From Aquificaceae bacterium UBA2488 (GTDB lineage: Bacteria > Aquificota > Aquificia > Aquificales > Aquificaceae), in assembly GCA_002341805.1 (NCBI GenBank), contig DDOS01000007.1:3465-11105 (forward strand): DNA of 7,641 nucleotides. The letters run 5' to 3'. This document shows, piece after piece, positions 1 through 7,618 of this stretch. Under the pieces are notes generated by a model, which saw only the letters and a list, made by a program, of their open reading frames with translations, did not search any database and was not told the DNA's origin. Every line of letters begins with the position of its first letter. Within the stretch, counting starts at the first letter, position 1. The position numbers were made by a program, and so were the translations under genes.

Positions 1-1
1 T

Positions 2-1204
2 GTAAAAAGTAAATTTAAAAAATATATATTAGAGGATTTGGTGGAGAAGTTTTCCCATGAGGCTTATAAGGAAGCTAAAGGGCTTGGCTTTGATGTGCTT
101 GATGTAAGAGTGAATTTAGAGAAAAGCTCTTTCTCGGAAAAAGACATGACTCTGAAGATGGAAGGTTATATAGAGGTATTTCCTATTATAGAAGCTGATA
201 AGTTAGAAGATTTGACAAATGTAGAGCTTGAAGTACCAAAAAGAGAGGTAACTGAAGAGTTTATAGAGCTTTCCATTAAAAATCTTTTGGAGGATAGAGC
301 CACATTAGAACCAAAAGATGAACCCATAGAACCGGATGATTATATTGTGATAGATTATACTGTGACAGATAGAAAAGACGGGGAAGCCATAACCCAGAAG
401 TTGGATGGTATTTTAAAAGAATTTGGTTTTAGAAAAGACCTTTATGAGACTATACTCGGCAAGAAAGCCAAAGATAAGGCGGGATTAGAAAATGTATCCC
501 TAAGAGAAGGTCAAGAGAACGAGGCTTATGTGGATATAGAGGTGGAGATCCAAGAAGTAAAGAAAAAAGTATATCCAGAGCTTACTGATGAGCTCGCCAA
601 AGAGCTTGGCATTGGAGAAACCAAAGAAGAAGCTTTAGATAAGATAAGAAAACAAGCAGAAGAATACATAGATTATAAAAAGCAACAAGACAAAGATAAA
701 GCTCTAACAGATTTTCTTTTAGAAAAATATAGAGAATTGACAAAAGTATCAAAATCTGAAGCTTTAAGAATAGCGGAGCTTATATATGAAGAAGAAATGG
801 CAAGGCTTCAAAGCATGTTTAACTTAGAAGGCGTTTCTGATGAAGTGCTTGAAAAGATAAGCAAAAGTGCTTATGAAAAAGCCTTAGAGGAAGGAGCCGT
901 TAGCTCAATAACAAGATCTATATTGGTATCTTATGCTAAAAAGTTTGGATTAGATGTTACCCAAGAAGATATAGACAAGCATATTGAAGAACAAGTGGAA
1001 ATTTACAAAAACAACTTACCCCCTGAAAAACAGACCGAAGAAGGGCTAAAAAAACTAAAAGAGAGTATAGAAGCTTATTTTTCAAGAGAGGACAAAAAAT
1101 CCACCCTCATAAAGGACATACTTGCTTCAAAAGCTATGGACAAATTGGTGGAAATGGTTAAATTTAAAGAAGTGGAAACCACAAAGGAGGAAAACGTTGA
1201 ATAG
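2..1204 (+). CDS. tig: Trigger factor, ribosome-associated chaperone (5' partial)
   Basis: Trigger factor binds the ribosome at the peptide exit and shelters nascent chains. The frame is open to the left edge, so the gene starts outside the window; the in-frame TTG at 38 is internal, because upstream codons ([13 protein letters not shown]) still fit the family. About 400 codons remain. The missing part is the N-terminal ribosome-binding region with the GFRxG signature. Nucleotides about 2-325 encode the rest of the N-terminal domain and the linker. About 329-568 encode the position of the FKBP-like PPIase domain, recognisable by YIVIDYTV at its start and VEIQEVKKK at its end, but lacking the usual GSGRFIPGFE-type core. 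About 570-1204 encode the long, charged, helical C-terminal chaperone domain, opening with [13 protein letters not shown]. The gene ends in TAG at 1202-1204 and overlaps clpP by 8 bases. The family call is firm from overall architecture and from the clpP-clpX neighbours. Confidence 0.9.
   Translation, partial: VKSKFKKYILEDLVEKFSHEAYKEAKGLGFDVLDVRVNLEKSSFSEKDMTLKMEGYIEVFPIIEADKLEDLTNVELEVPKREVTEEFIELSIKNLLEDRATLEPKDEPIEPDDYIVIDYTVTDRKDGEAITQKLDGILKEFGFRKDLYETILGKKAKDKAGLENVSLREGQENEAYVDIEVEIQEVKKKVYPELTDELAKELGIGETKEEALDKIRKQAEEYIDYKKQQDKDKALTDFLLEKYRELTKVSKSEALRIAELIYEEEMARLQSMFNLEGVSDEVLEKISKSAYEKALEEGAVSSITRSILVSYAKKFGLDVTQEDIDKHIEEQVEIYKNNLPPEKQTEEGLKKLKESIEAYFSREDKKSTLIKDILASKAMDKLVEMVKFKEVETTKEENVE
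1183..1190 (+). promoter_or_regulatory. Shine-Dalgarno site of clpP
   Basis: AAAGGAGG lies inside the 3' end of tig, six bases before the TTG at 1197. It is a near-perfect anti-16S match and settles the non-ATG start of clpP; no comparable site precedes the in-frame TTG at 1122. Confidence 0.85.
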
Positions 1205-1811
1205 TCAGACTTATCAGGATATCATAAATCAGCTTGTACCCATAGTGGTAGAGCAAACACCAAAGGGTGAAAGAGCCTACGATATATATTCGAGGCTTTT
1301 GCAAGACCGTATAGTTATACTTGGTTTCCCTATAGATGACCATGTAGCAAACCTTATAGTGGCCCAACTTTTATTTTTAGAAGCCCAAGACCCAGAAAAA
1401 GACATCCAAATGTATATAAACTCACCCGGGGGCTCTGTAACCGCTGGGCTTGCCATATACGATACTATGCAGTATATAAAACCAGATGTAACCACTATAT
1501 GTATAGGCCAAGCTGCATCTATGGGTGCTGTACTTTTAGCGGCGGGTGCTAAAGGTAAGAGATATGCTCTTCCAAACTCTCGTATAATGATACATCAACC
1601 CTTAGGTGGTGTGCAAGGACAAGCCACTGACATCCTCATACACGCAGAAGAGATAAAGCGTATAAAACATATATTAAATGGTATTCTATCAAATGCTACT
1701 GGTAAAAACCTAAAACAGATAGAAAAAGATGTCGATAGAGATTACTTTATGTCCGCAGAAGAGGCTAAGCAATATGGCCTTATAGACAAGGTTATATCAA
1801 AGAGGTCCTAA
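1197..1811 (+). CDS. clpP: ATP-dependent Clp protease proteolytic subunit ClpP
   Basis: ClpP is the serine peptidase barrel that degrades proteins threaded in by ClpX or other Clp ATPases in the cytoplasm. With the TTG start at 1197 the product is 204 residues, the normal family length. The catalytic triad is visible: Ser108 in GQAASMGA, His133 in [10 protein letters not shown] and Asp182 in DVDRDYF. These equal E. coli mature Ser97, His122 and Asp171 with a constant offset of 11. The oxyanion-hole segment [11 protein letters not shown] is at 74-84. Residues 1-11 align with the E. coli propeptide, so the mature enzyme probably begins near the LVPIVVEQ segment (13-20). A longer in-frame reading back to 1122 would add a Trp-rich stretch that merely shadows tig, so it was not used. 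The gene overlaps tig by 8 bases and ends 3 bases before clpX, which suggests one co-transcribed unit. Confidence 0.96.
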   Translation: MNSQTYQDIINQLVPIVVEQTPKGERAYDIYSRLLQDRIVILGFPIDDHVANLIVAQLLFLEAQDPEKDIQMYINSPGGSVTAGLAIYDTMQYIKPDVTTICIGQAASMGAVLLAAGAKGKRYALPNSRIMIHQPLGGVQGQATDILIHAEEIKRIKHILNGILSNATGKNLKQIEKDVDRDYFMSAEEAKQYGLIDKVISKRS

Positions 1812-1814
1812 TAG

Positions 1815-3011
1815 ATGGTTAAAAAAGATTATTGTTCTTTTTGTAATAAATCTTCGAAAGATGTAGAGCTTTTAATATCTGGGCCAAACGGCATAAACAT
1901 ATGCAATGAATGTGTACAAAAGGCCTTAGATCTTATAAATTCCCATAAAGATGAGCAGATTTCAAAAGAAACGAAAACCTTACCAAAACCTAAGGAAATA
2001 AAAAATATATTGGATGAGTTTATCATAGGTCAAGAAGAAGCTAAGAAGATATTGTCTGTGGCGGTATATAATCATTATAAGAGGATAAGCCTAAGATCAA
2101 ACACCGAGATAGAGAAAAGCAACATACTCCTTATAGGCCCCACTGGTAGTGGAAAAACCCTTTTAGCCAAGACCTTAGCTAAGATTTTAGATGTTCCTTT
2201 TGCCATAGCAGATGCCACATCTTTAACAGAAGCAGGCTATGTGGGTGAAGATGTAGAGAATGTCCTCGTAAGGCTTTTGCAAAACTGTGATTATGACATA
2301 GAAAAAGCCAAAAAAGGCATAATATACATAGACGAGATAGATAAGATCGCTAAAAAATCTGGCCATAACCCCTCCATCACCAGAGATGTATCTGGAGAAG
2401 GTGTTCAACAAGCTCTTCTTAAAATCATAGAAGGCACAGTGGCTAATGTACCACCTCAAGGCGGAAGAAAACATCCTCATCAGGAGTTTATCCAGTTAGA
2501 TACTTCAAACATACTGTTTATATGTGGTGGGGCTTTCGTAGGTCTTGAAGATATCATAAAAAGAAGGCTTGGCAAGAGCACTGTAGGTTTTGAGTCTTCC
2601 ATATCAAAATACTCTGAAGAGGGTAACGTATTAAAACATATAGAGCCAGATGATTTGGTAAACTATGGGCTTATACCAGAATTCATAGGAAGGTTGCCTG
2701 TTGTCACTGTATTAGATGAGTTAAAAGAAGAAGATCTCATTAGGATACTCACTGAACCTAAAAACGCCATCATCAAACAATACAAAGAGCTTATGAAGAT
2801 GGAAGGTATTGAGCTTGAGTTTAGCCAAGAAGCCCTAAAGGAAATAGCTAAAGAAGCTATACAAAGAAAAACTGGTGCCAGAGGTCTAAGATCTATAGTG
2901 GAACGTATTATGACAGATATTATGTATGAAGCTCCTTCTTTGGTAAATGTCGAGAAGATCCTAATAGACGAGACTAAAAAACCTGTTTATCTTTATAAGA
3001 AAGCAGGTTAA
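1815..3011 (+). CDS. clpX: ATP-dependent unfoldase ClpX
   Basis: ClpX is the AAA+ hexamer that recognises substrates, unfolds them and feeds them to ClpP. The 398-residue product has every hallmark. The N-terminal zinc-binding domain has Cys7, Cys10, Cys30 and Cys33. Walker A is GPTGSGKT (108-115), pore loop 1 is GYVG (141-144) and Walker B is IIYIDEID (169-176). The RKH loop is at 218-220, sensor 1 lies around NILFICGG (232-239), the arginine finger is in EFIGRLP (Arg293), and sensor 2 is Arg356 in GARGLRS. The ClpP-contact loop reads VGF (257-259) where the classical tripeptide is IGF. The ATG at 1815 follows a GAGGT site (1802-1806) in the end of clpP. The clpP stop and this start are 3 bases apart. 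The last codons carry an inverted repeat that may end the opposing mqnA transcript; the stop overlaps the mqnA stop. Confidence 0.97.
   Translation: MVKKDYCSFCNKSSKDVELLISGPNGINICNECVQKALDLINSHKDEQISKETKTLPKPKEIKNILDEFIIGQEEAKKILSVAVYNHYKRISLRSNTEIEKSNILLIGPTGSGKTLLAKTLAKILDVPFAIADATSLTEAGYVGEDVENVLVRLLQNCDYDIEKAKKGIIYIDEIDKIAKKSGHNPSITRDVSGEGVQQALLKIIEGTVANVPPQGGRKHPHQEFIQLDTSNILFICGGAFVGLEDIIKRRLGKSTVGFESSISKYSEEGNVLKHIEPDDLVNYGLIPEFIGRLPVVTVLDELKEEDLIRILTEPKNAIIKQYKELMKMEGIELEFSQEALKEIAKEAIQRKTGARGLRSIVERIMTDIMYEAPSLVNVEKILIDETKKPVYLYKKAG
2976..3009 (-). terminator. Candidate intrinsic terminator of the leftward operon, inside the 3' end of clpX
   Basis: Read on the minus strand, AACCTG (3009-3004) pairs with CAGGTT (2985-2980). 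An inner CTTT (3003-3000) pairs with AAAG (2994-2991) around a five-base loop, leaving a five-base bulge on one side. The 3' arm runs into a six-T tract (2981-2976). The stem begins within the mqnA stop codon, where a terminator would be expected. It is AT-rich and bulged, so its strength is doubtful. On the plus strand no T tract follows, so it is not a convincing clpX terminator. Confidence 0.45.
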
Positions 3012-3748
3012 GTTAGACCAAACTTCTTCACAAAACCTTCAAATATGGCAAGGGACTCTTTTTGTTCCTTGCCTAAGCCCAAATCGAGGCAGTCTAAAAA
3101 GTATTTTCTGAAAAAAGTTTTATCCACAAAATTGTATTGTTTATATACATCTTCTTCTATCTCATCGTTTTTGAGCTTTTGATAAAAATAATCTATAGAG
3201 CCTATTATATCTTCTTGAAGTTTGTTAAAATACCTTATGTTCGGATTGGATTTTTTGTAAGTTAAAAGCGCAAAAACAAAGCCAAGATTGTAGGCTTTAT
3301 ACCACTCTTCTCCAAGATCTATTATATTAGTATAATATTTTGTAGACTCTTCTATGGCTTTATCACCTATATATAGTATGGTGTCAGCTTTTTCTTCTTC
3401 TTCCACATAATGGGGGTTTAGCTTTAATATATGCTCTATATACCATCTTGTCAAAACTCTTGAGGCTACAGAGTTATTTGTAAGGTACACATTTTTTATA
3501 TCGCTGTCTTTTAAAAACAACAAAACAGAGCATACCATTTTTTTACCAGATATAGATATGCCCTCTACAAAATCATACTGGTTTTTATCCGATAGGTAAA
3601 CCGCAGAAGATAGTATGCCTATGTCTATTTTATCGGCTTTTAACATACTAAAAAGTTCTGAAGGATGTTTTTGTATTATTTCGTATCCTAAAAGCCTATA
3701 AAACATAGGAAGTGTATTTAAGTAAGCTACTTTACCAAGCTTTATCAT
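3008..3748 (-). CDS. mqnA: Chorismate dehydratase MqnA (futalosine-pathway menaquinone biosynthesis)
   Basis: MqnA removes water from chorismate to give 3-[(1-carboxyvinyl)oxy]benzoate, the first committed step of the futalosine route to menaquinone. The 246-residue protein has the family's periplasmic-binding-protein-like fold signatures without a signal peptide. These are VAYLNTLP (7-14), [12 protein letters not shown] (41-52), [15 protein letters not shown] (64-78), [10 protein letters not shown] (90-99), [10 protein letters not shown] (124-133), DLGEEW (144-149) with GFVFAL (156-161), and the C-terminal [17 protein letters not shown] (223-239). It is somewhat shorter than the roughly 270-280 residues common in the family, but no motif is missing. 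The related MqnD was considered and set aside because its characteristic start is absent. The ATG at 3748 lies 17 bases inside trpD and has no clear Shine-Dalgarno site, so translation is probably coupled. The stop overlaps that of the convergent clpX. Confidence 0.85.
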   Translation of the reverse strand: MIKLGKVAYLNTLPMFYRLLGYEIIQKHPSELFSMLKADKIDIGILSSAVYLSDKNQYDFVEGISISGKKMVCSVLLFLKDSDIKNVYLTNNSVASRVLTRWYIEHILKLNPHYVEEEEKADTILYIGDKAIEESTKYYTNIIDLGEEWYKAYNLGFVFALLTYKKSNPNIRYFNKLQEDIIGSIDYFYQKLKNDEIEEDVYKQYNFVDKTFFRKYFLDCLDLGLGKEQKESLAIFEGFVKKFGLT

Positions 3749-4763
3749 TTAAAGAGTTTGTTAATTCCTTGAGTTCCTTTAGTTTGTTTAAGGCTTTTTT
3801 AGTAAAAATGCTGTCTTTGGCTATATCAAGAGCTTCTTTAAAATATATGTTATTCTTTGAGGCTGCCATAATACCAAAGCTTGAGTTTATAAGCACTATA
3901 TCAAGAGCGGTGGAGTCTTCACCATTTAACACCATATTGAATAAATCTAAGCTTTCCTCTATAGAATTTACTTGTATGTTGGTCATATCTTGGAGTTGAA
4001 ATCCATAATGGGTGGGATCAAACTCAAATAGTTCTATATCATCCTTAGTTTGCTTGGCAATGAGGGTTTTTGAGCTTATAGAAATTTCATCCATACCATC
4101 AAAACTGCTAAATACAAAAGATTTTATATTGCCAAGTTCTTTTAAGACATAGGCTATTTTTTCCACCAAGTTTATATCGTATATGCCCATTATTTGTCTT
4201 TTGGCGTTGGCAGGGTTTGACAAAGGACCCACCAAGTTAAACACAGATTTTATACCAAGCTCTTTTCTTTGCCTTGCTATATTTTTCATCACTATATGAT
4301 GAAGGGGAGCATATATAAAACCTATGCCGATATTTTCTATGCAAAGTTTTATCTGGTCTTTGGTGAGATTTATATTTATACCAAGATATTCTAAAATATC
4401 AGCACTACCACATTTTGAGGAGACGGATTTATTGCCATGCTTTGCCACCCTAAAACCAGCTCCTGCTACAACAAAAGCGCTAACTGTGGATATGTTAAAT
4501 GTATTTAGGGCATCTCCACCAGTCCCACAGGTATCTAAAAGATTGTAGGGATCTTCCACATCCACCTTTATGGCTTTTTCTCTAAAAAACTTTGCTATGG
4601 TACTTATCTCATCAACAGTTTCTGTTTTTAGACGCATGCCCATTATAAAAGCTCCAATCTGGGTATCGGTAGCTTCTTGATTGGTGATTAGATTTAGAGC
4701 CTTTAAAATATCTTCTTGGTTTAAGTTTTGGGCTTTTGATAACTTAGATAAGATATCTATCAT
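3732..4763 (-). CDS. trpD: Anthranilate phosphoribosyltransferase
   Basis: TrpD transfers the phosphoribosyl group of PRPP to anthranilate, the second step from chorismate to tryptophan. The 343-residue length is typical. The helical N-terminal part contains the usual [12 protein letters not shown] segment (35-46). PRPP and metal-binding motifs follow: CGTGGD (79-84), NISTVSAFV (90-98), KHGNKSVSS (108-116) and CGSADILE (118-125). Anthranilate-side residues include His155-His156, Arg166 and the [11 protein letters not shown] segment (175-185). The acidic metal-binding pair is Asp225-Glu226 in DGMDEIS. Thymidine and pyrimidine-nucleoside phosphorylases share the fold, but the CGTGGD and DGMDE motifs fit TrpD. 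The start codon overlaps the dut stop as ATGA, and the 3' end overlaps mqnA by 17 bases. No other tryptophan gene is in the window, so the pathway appears dispersed. Confidence 0.95.
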   Translation of the reverse strand: MIDILSKLSKAQNLNQEDILKALNLITNQEATDTQIGAFIMGMRLKTETVDEISTIAKFFREKAIKVDVEDPYNLLDTCGTGGDALNTFNISTVSAFVVAGAGFRVAKHGNKSVSSKCGSADILEYLGININLTKDQIKLCIENIGIGFIYAPLHHIVMKNIARQRKELGIKSVFNLVGPLSNPANAKRQIMGIYDINLVEKIAYVLKELGNIKSFVFSSFDGMDEISISSKTLIAKQTKDDIELFEFDPTHYGFQLQDMTNIQVNSIEESLDLFNMVLNGEDSTALDIVLINSSFGIMAASKNNIYFKEALDIAKDSIFTKKALNKLKELKELTNSLNDKAW

Positions 4764-5194
4764 GAGGTACCAGTGGAGCCAAACCCACCATCTTGACGCT
4801 TTGTAGCGGATAACTCTTCCACTTCCACAATATCCACCTTAGCCACTGGGGATATAACCATCTGGGCTATACGGTCTCCTTTTTGAATAACCACTTCTTT
4901 ATCGGATAAATTTATAAGGATTACTTTTATCTCACCTCTGTAATCTCTATCTATGGTTCCAGGAGCATTTAGGACAGTGATACCTTGCTTTATGGCAAGT
5001 CCACTTCTTGGTCTTATTTGAGCTTCATAGCCTTCTGGTAGTTCTATGGCAATGCCTGTGGAAACCAAAGCCCTCTCTAATGGTCTTAAGAGGACCGTTT
5101 CATCTACACAAACAAGGTCCATACCAGAGGCATGCTCAGTGGCATAAAAAGGTAGCTTGGCATCTTTATTTAATTTTTTTATAAATAACTTCAT
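4760..5194 (-). CDS. dut: Deoxyuridine 5'-triphosphate nucleotidohydrolase (dUTPase)
   Basis: The trimeric dUTPase cleaves dUTP to dUMP and pyrophosphate, keeping uracil out of DNA and supplying dUMP for thymidylate synthesis. The 144-residue protein has all five conserved motifs in order. Motif 1 is ASGMDL (22-27) and motif 2 is RPRSGLA (61-67). Motif 3 is GTIDRDYRG (79-87), with Asp82 as the expected catalytic aspartate. Motif 4 is GDRIAQM (106-112), and the flexible C-terminal motif 5 is [10 protein letters not shown] (133-142). The complete set points to dUTPase rather than the related dCTP deaminase. The ATG at 5194 forms an ATGA overlap with the pnp stop, and the stop forms another with the trpD start. 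Neither junction shows a strong ribosome-binding site, which suggests translational coupling. Confidence 0.97.
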   Translation of the reverse strand: MKLFIKKLNKDAKLPFYATEHASGMDLVCVDETVLLRPLERALVSTGIAIELPEGYEAQIRPRSGLAIKQGITVLNAPGTIDRDYRGEIKVILINLSDKEVVIQKGDRIAQMVISPVAKVDIVEVEELSATKRQDGGFGSTGTS

Positions 5195-7317
5195 TTTCTA
5201 TGATGGCGTTTATCTTGATAATCTTTTTTGTGGTGTTCTCTTGGTTTCCTGTGCTCTTGGTTTTGGGGCTTTTCATAATCAGGGCTACTGAAATTTAATC
5301 TATTTTGCTCATCTACGGAAGTGACTTTCACTTGTATAGTATCACCCACGTTTAATGGGGTTTTCTTAGTCATGGCAGATGCGTGTAAAAGCCCAGATTT
5401 ACCTGGCATTATCTCCACAAACACACCGTAGTTTTCCACTCTAATCACTTTGCCTTCGTAAACTTTGCCTATTTCCACATCCTGGATGAGAGAGTTTATA
5501 AAATCAACGGTCTTATTGATGGATTCGTAGGTAGGACCGTTTATATAAGCATTTTGACCATCTATCCATACACTTGCCTTATATTGCTCTTGAATAAACT
5601 TTATATTTTTGCCTGAAGGACCTATCACAAGACCTACTTTGTCTTCTGGAATTTTTAAGATATGAGCTTTTGGAGCGTAGGGTGATATCTCCTTTCTTGG
5701 AGCACTTATAGCTTCATAAAGTTTGTCTAATATAAACATCCTTGCTTCTTTGGCTTGATTTAAGGCTTTTGACATAATCTCTTTGCTAAGGCCTTTTATC
5801 TTTATATCCATCTGAACACTTGTTATACCATCTTTGGTTCCTGCCACCTTAAAATCCATATCCCCAAGATGATCCTCGTCTCCAAGTATATCTGTTAGAA
5901 TGACAAAGTTATTATCATCTTTTATAAGCCCCATCGCTATACCTGCCACATGCTTTGCCATAGGCACACCCGCATCAAAAAGTGCCAACGAACCAGCGCA
6001 CACCGTAGCCATTGAACTGGAGCCATTCGATTCCAATATATCAGAAACCACTCTTATGATGTATGGAAAATCTTCTTCTTTTGGTAAAAGTGGTTCTAAT
6101 GCTCTTTCTGCTAAAGCTCCATGACCTATCTCACGCCTTCTTGGTGGTCCCCAAGGCCTTGCTTCTCCTGTGCTAAAAGGTGGGAAGTTATAATGAAGCA
6201 TAAATCTCTTAAAGGTCTCTCCTTCAAAGATGGTTTCCACCATCTGGGCTTGGTCTTTGGGAGCTAAGGTGACTGTGGCAAGAGATTGGGTTTGACCCCT
6301 TGTAAACACTGCAGAACCATGTGGTCTTTCCAAAGGATGCATCTCTACACTGATAGGTCTTATCTCTTTGTTGGTTCTTCCATCTATACGTTTCTGGGTT
6401 TTTAATATCTGTTCTCTCATAAGAGAGCTCTCTAACTCTTTGAAGGAATAAGAAAAATCAAATTCTTTTTCTTGGGTGATATTTAACGCTTCTTTGGCTT
6501 TTTGGTATATGTCTTTTAAGGCTTTGTTTCTTTGTTGTTTATCTTGTATATTAAAAGCCTCTAAAACATTGTTAGAGGCAAATCCTTTTAGTCTTTGATA
6601 TTCTTCTTCGGTTAGTCCTATTTGATGGAGTTCCTTCTTTGCTGGTTTTACACTATCTATAAGTTCTTTTTGGGCTTTTATTAAAGGCCGAGCATTTTCC
6701 AAACCAAAAAATAAAGCATCTAAGACATCGTTCTCTGGTATCTCTTTAGTGCCACCTTCCACCATCACTATGGCATCTTCGGATATTGCCATTATTATAT
6801 CTAAATCACTTTTTTTACGCTGTTCATAATTCGGATTTATAACAAACTCGTTATCCACTCTGCATATCCTGGTACCTGCTATAGGCCCTTCAAAAGCCAC
6901 TGAAGAGCAACAAAGTGCTGCCGAAGCCCCTGTTATGGCCAGTACATCAGGATCATACTTATCATCTGCAGATAACGTAAGACAGGTTACCACTATCTCG
7001 TTTAGAAAACCTTTTGGTACAAGGGGTCTTAAAGGTCTGTCTATAACTCTCGATACAAGAACTTCTCTATCGGTGGGTTTTCCTTCTCTTTTTATAAATC
7101 CCCCTGGTATCTTACCCCAAGCAAAAGACCTTTCTCTATAGTCTACAGACAAAGGAGCAAAATCTATCCCAGTCAAAGGCTCGTCAGAAGTACAAACAGT
7201 AACAAGAACTTTCGTGTCCCCTTGGGATATTAAAACACTTGAGTCTGCTTGATGAGCATATTTACCATATTCTATAACTATTGGGTCTTGATTTTGTATT
7301 TCTGCTTTTACAATCAT
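5191..7317 (-). CDS. pnp: Polyribonucleotide nucleotidyltransferase (PNPase)
   Basis: PNPase degrades RNA 3'-to-5' by phosphorolysis, releasing nucleoside diphosphates, and can add tails in reverse. The 708-residue protein has the full bacterial layout. The first RNase PH domain (about 1-145) includes [12 protein letters not shown] and [11 protein letters not shown]. An all-helical linker spans about 215-300, and the second RNase PH domain about 305-535. The KH domain (about 550-610) has the GPSG loop at 566-569. The S1 domain (about 616-677) carries [20 protein letters not shown]. The active site is visible: the phosphate-binding [10 protein letters not shown] (Ser433-435) and the metal-binding aspartates Asp480 and Asp486 in [12 protein letters not shown]. 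These align with E. coli Asp486 and Asp492. The tail (about 681-708) is rich in Lys, Arg, His and Gln. The ATG at 7317 is one base after the rpsO stop, with AAAGG (7328-7324) six bases upstream inside rpsO. The rpsO-pnp pairing is widely conserved in bacteria. Confidence 0.98.
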   Translation of the reverse strand: MIVKAEIQNQDPIVIEYGKYAHQADSSVLISQGDTKVLVTVCTSDEPLTGIDFAPLSVDYRERSFAWGKIPGGFIKREGKPTDREVLVSRVIDRPLRPLVPKGFLNEIVVTCLTLSADDKYDPDVLAITGASAALCCSSVAFEGPIAGTRICRVDNEFVINPNYEQRKKSDLDIIMAISEDAIVMVEGGTKEIPENDVLDALFFGLENARPLIKAQKELIDSVKPAKKELHQIGLTEEEYQRLKGFASNNVLEAFNIQDKQQRNKALKDIYQKAKEALNITQEKEFDFSYSFKELESSLMREQILKTQKRIDGRTNKEIRPISVEMHPLERPHGSAVFTRGQTQSLATVTLAPKDQAQMVETIFEGETFKRFMLHYNFPPFSTGEARPWGPPRRREIGHGALAERALEPLLPKEEDFPYIIRVVSDILESNGSSSMATVCAGSLALFDAGVPMAKHVAGIAMGLIKDDNNFVILTDILGDEDHLGDMDFKVAGTKDGITSVQMDIKIKGLSKEIMSKALNQAKEARMFILDKLYEAISAPRKEISPYAPKAHILKIPEDKVGLVIGPSGKNIKFIQEQYKASVWIDGQNAYINGPTYESINKTVDFINSLIQDVEIGKVYEGKVIRVENYGVFVEIMPGKSGLLHASAMTKKTPLNVGDTIQVKVTSVDEQNRLNFSSPDYEKPQNQEHRKPREHHKKDYQDKRHHRK

Positions 7318-7318
7318 C

Positions 7319-7594
7319 TTAAGCCTTTACTCTTATGTTTAGCTTATCTGCCACTTCCATATACTTAGCATAGTTTTTTCTCTTAAGATAGTCAAGTAGC
7401 GATTTTCTTTTATTGACCATAGCGATAAGACCTCTTCTGGAATGGATGTCTTTTTTGTTTTTCTTCATGTGTTCGGTGAGCTTGTTTATACGCTCTGTCA
7501 ATATAGCTATTTGCACTTCAGCTGAGCCAGTATCCTGCTCATGTTTTTGGAAACTTCTTATAAGTTCCCATTTTTTCTCTTTTAAAATAGGCAT
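7319..7594 (-). CDS. rpsO: 30S ribosomal protein S15
   Basis: S15 is a primary binder of 16S rRNA in the central domain of the small subunit and helps form an intersubunit bridge. The 91-residue product is close to the usual 89 and entirely helical in style. It contains the family signature [10 protein letters not shown] (21-30), the rRNA-contact residues His42 and Asp49, and [20 protein letters not shown] (51-70). The ATG at 7594 was chosen because the protein then begins MPI and has GGAGGT (7604-7599) placed correctly before it. An upstream in-frame TTG at 7606 would consume that site as codons. The gene follows the tRNA-like 3' end after only 24 bases and is one base from pnp. Confidence 0.97.
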   Translation of the reverse strand: MPILKEKKWELIRSFQKHEQDTGSAEVQIAILTERINKLTEHMKKNKKDIHSRRGLIAMVNKRKSLLDYLKRKNYAKYMEVADKLNIRVKA

Positions 7595-7598
7595 ATTT

Positions 7599-7604
7599 AC
7601 CTCC
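7599..7604 (-). promoter_or_regulatory. Shine-Dalgarno site of rpsO
   Basis: GGAGGT on the minus strand ends four bases before the ATG at 7594. It lies in the only 24 bases between the tRNA-like gene and rpsO and fixes the start at that ATG rather than at the TTG at 7606, which overlaps the site. Confidence 0.85.
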
Positions 7605-7618
7605 AATATAATTAGTCA

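Noticed and set aside
38..40. TTG at 38 as the start of the trigger factor gene
   Set aside because: The frame stays open to the left edge, and the residues encoded at 2-37 continue the family's N-terminal domain, so the gene is cut by the window rather than starting here.
1164..1495. Two overlapping minus-strand open frames (67 and 72 codons) opposite clpP
   Set aside because: They lie antisense to a well-supported gene, have no recognisable domain and mirror the codon pattern of clpP.
2223..2480. Minus-strand open frame of 85 codons opposite clpX, with hydrophobic aromatic stretches
   Set aside because: It is a shadow of the AAA+ domain coding strand. Its apparent hydrophobicity comes from complementing Lys/Glu/Ile-rich codons, and it has no start context.
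3712..3999. Plus-strand open frame of 95 codons across the mqnA/trpD junction
   Set aside because: It is antisense to two motif-bearing genes, has no Shine-Dalgarno site and no family resemblance. The Ser/Phe/Leu richness is typical of a reverse-strand shadow.
6785..6815. TATAAT-like sequence on the minus strand inside pnp as an internal promoter
   Set aside because: No acceptable -35 element lies at the right distance, and such hexamers are frequent by chance in AT-rich coding sequence.
5900..7141. Plus-strand open frames at 5900-6124 and 6935-7141 opposite pnp
   Set aside because: Both are antisense to highly conserved RNase PH-domain coding sequence and show no independent support.
7595..7606. 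TTG start at 7606 giving rpsO four extra residues (MEVN)
   Set aside because: Those codons are the Shine-Dalgarno site of the ATG at 7594, and S15 proteins normally begin at or near MPI.
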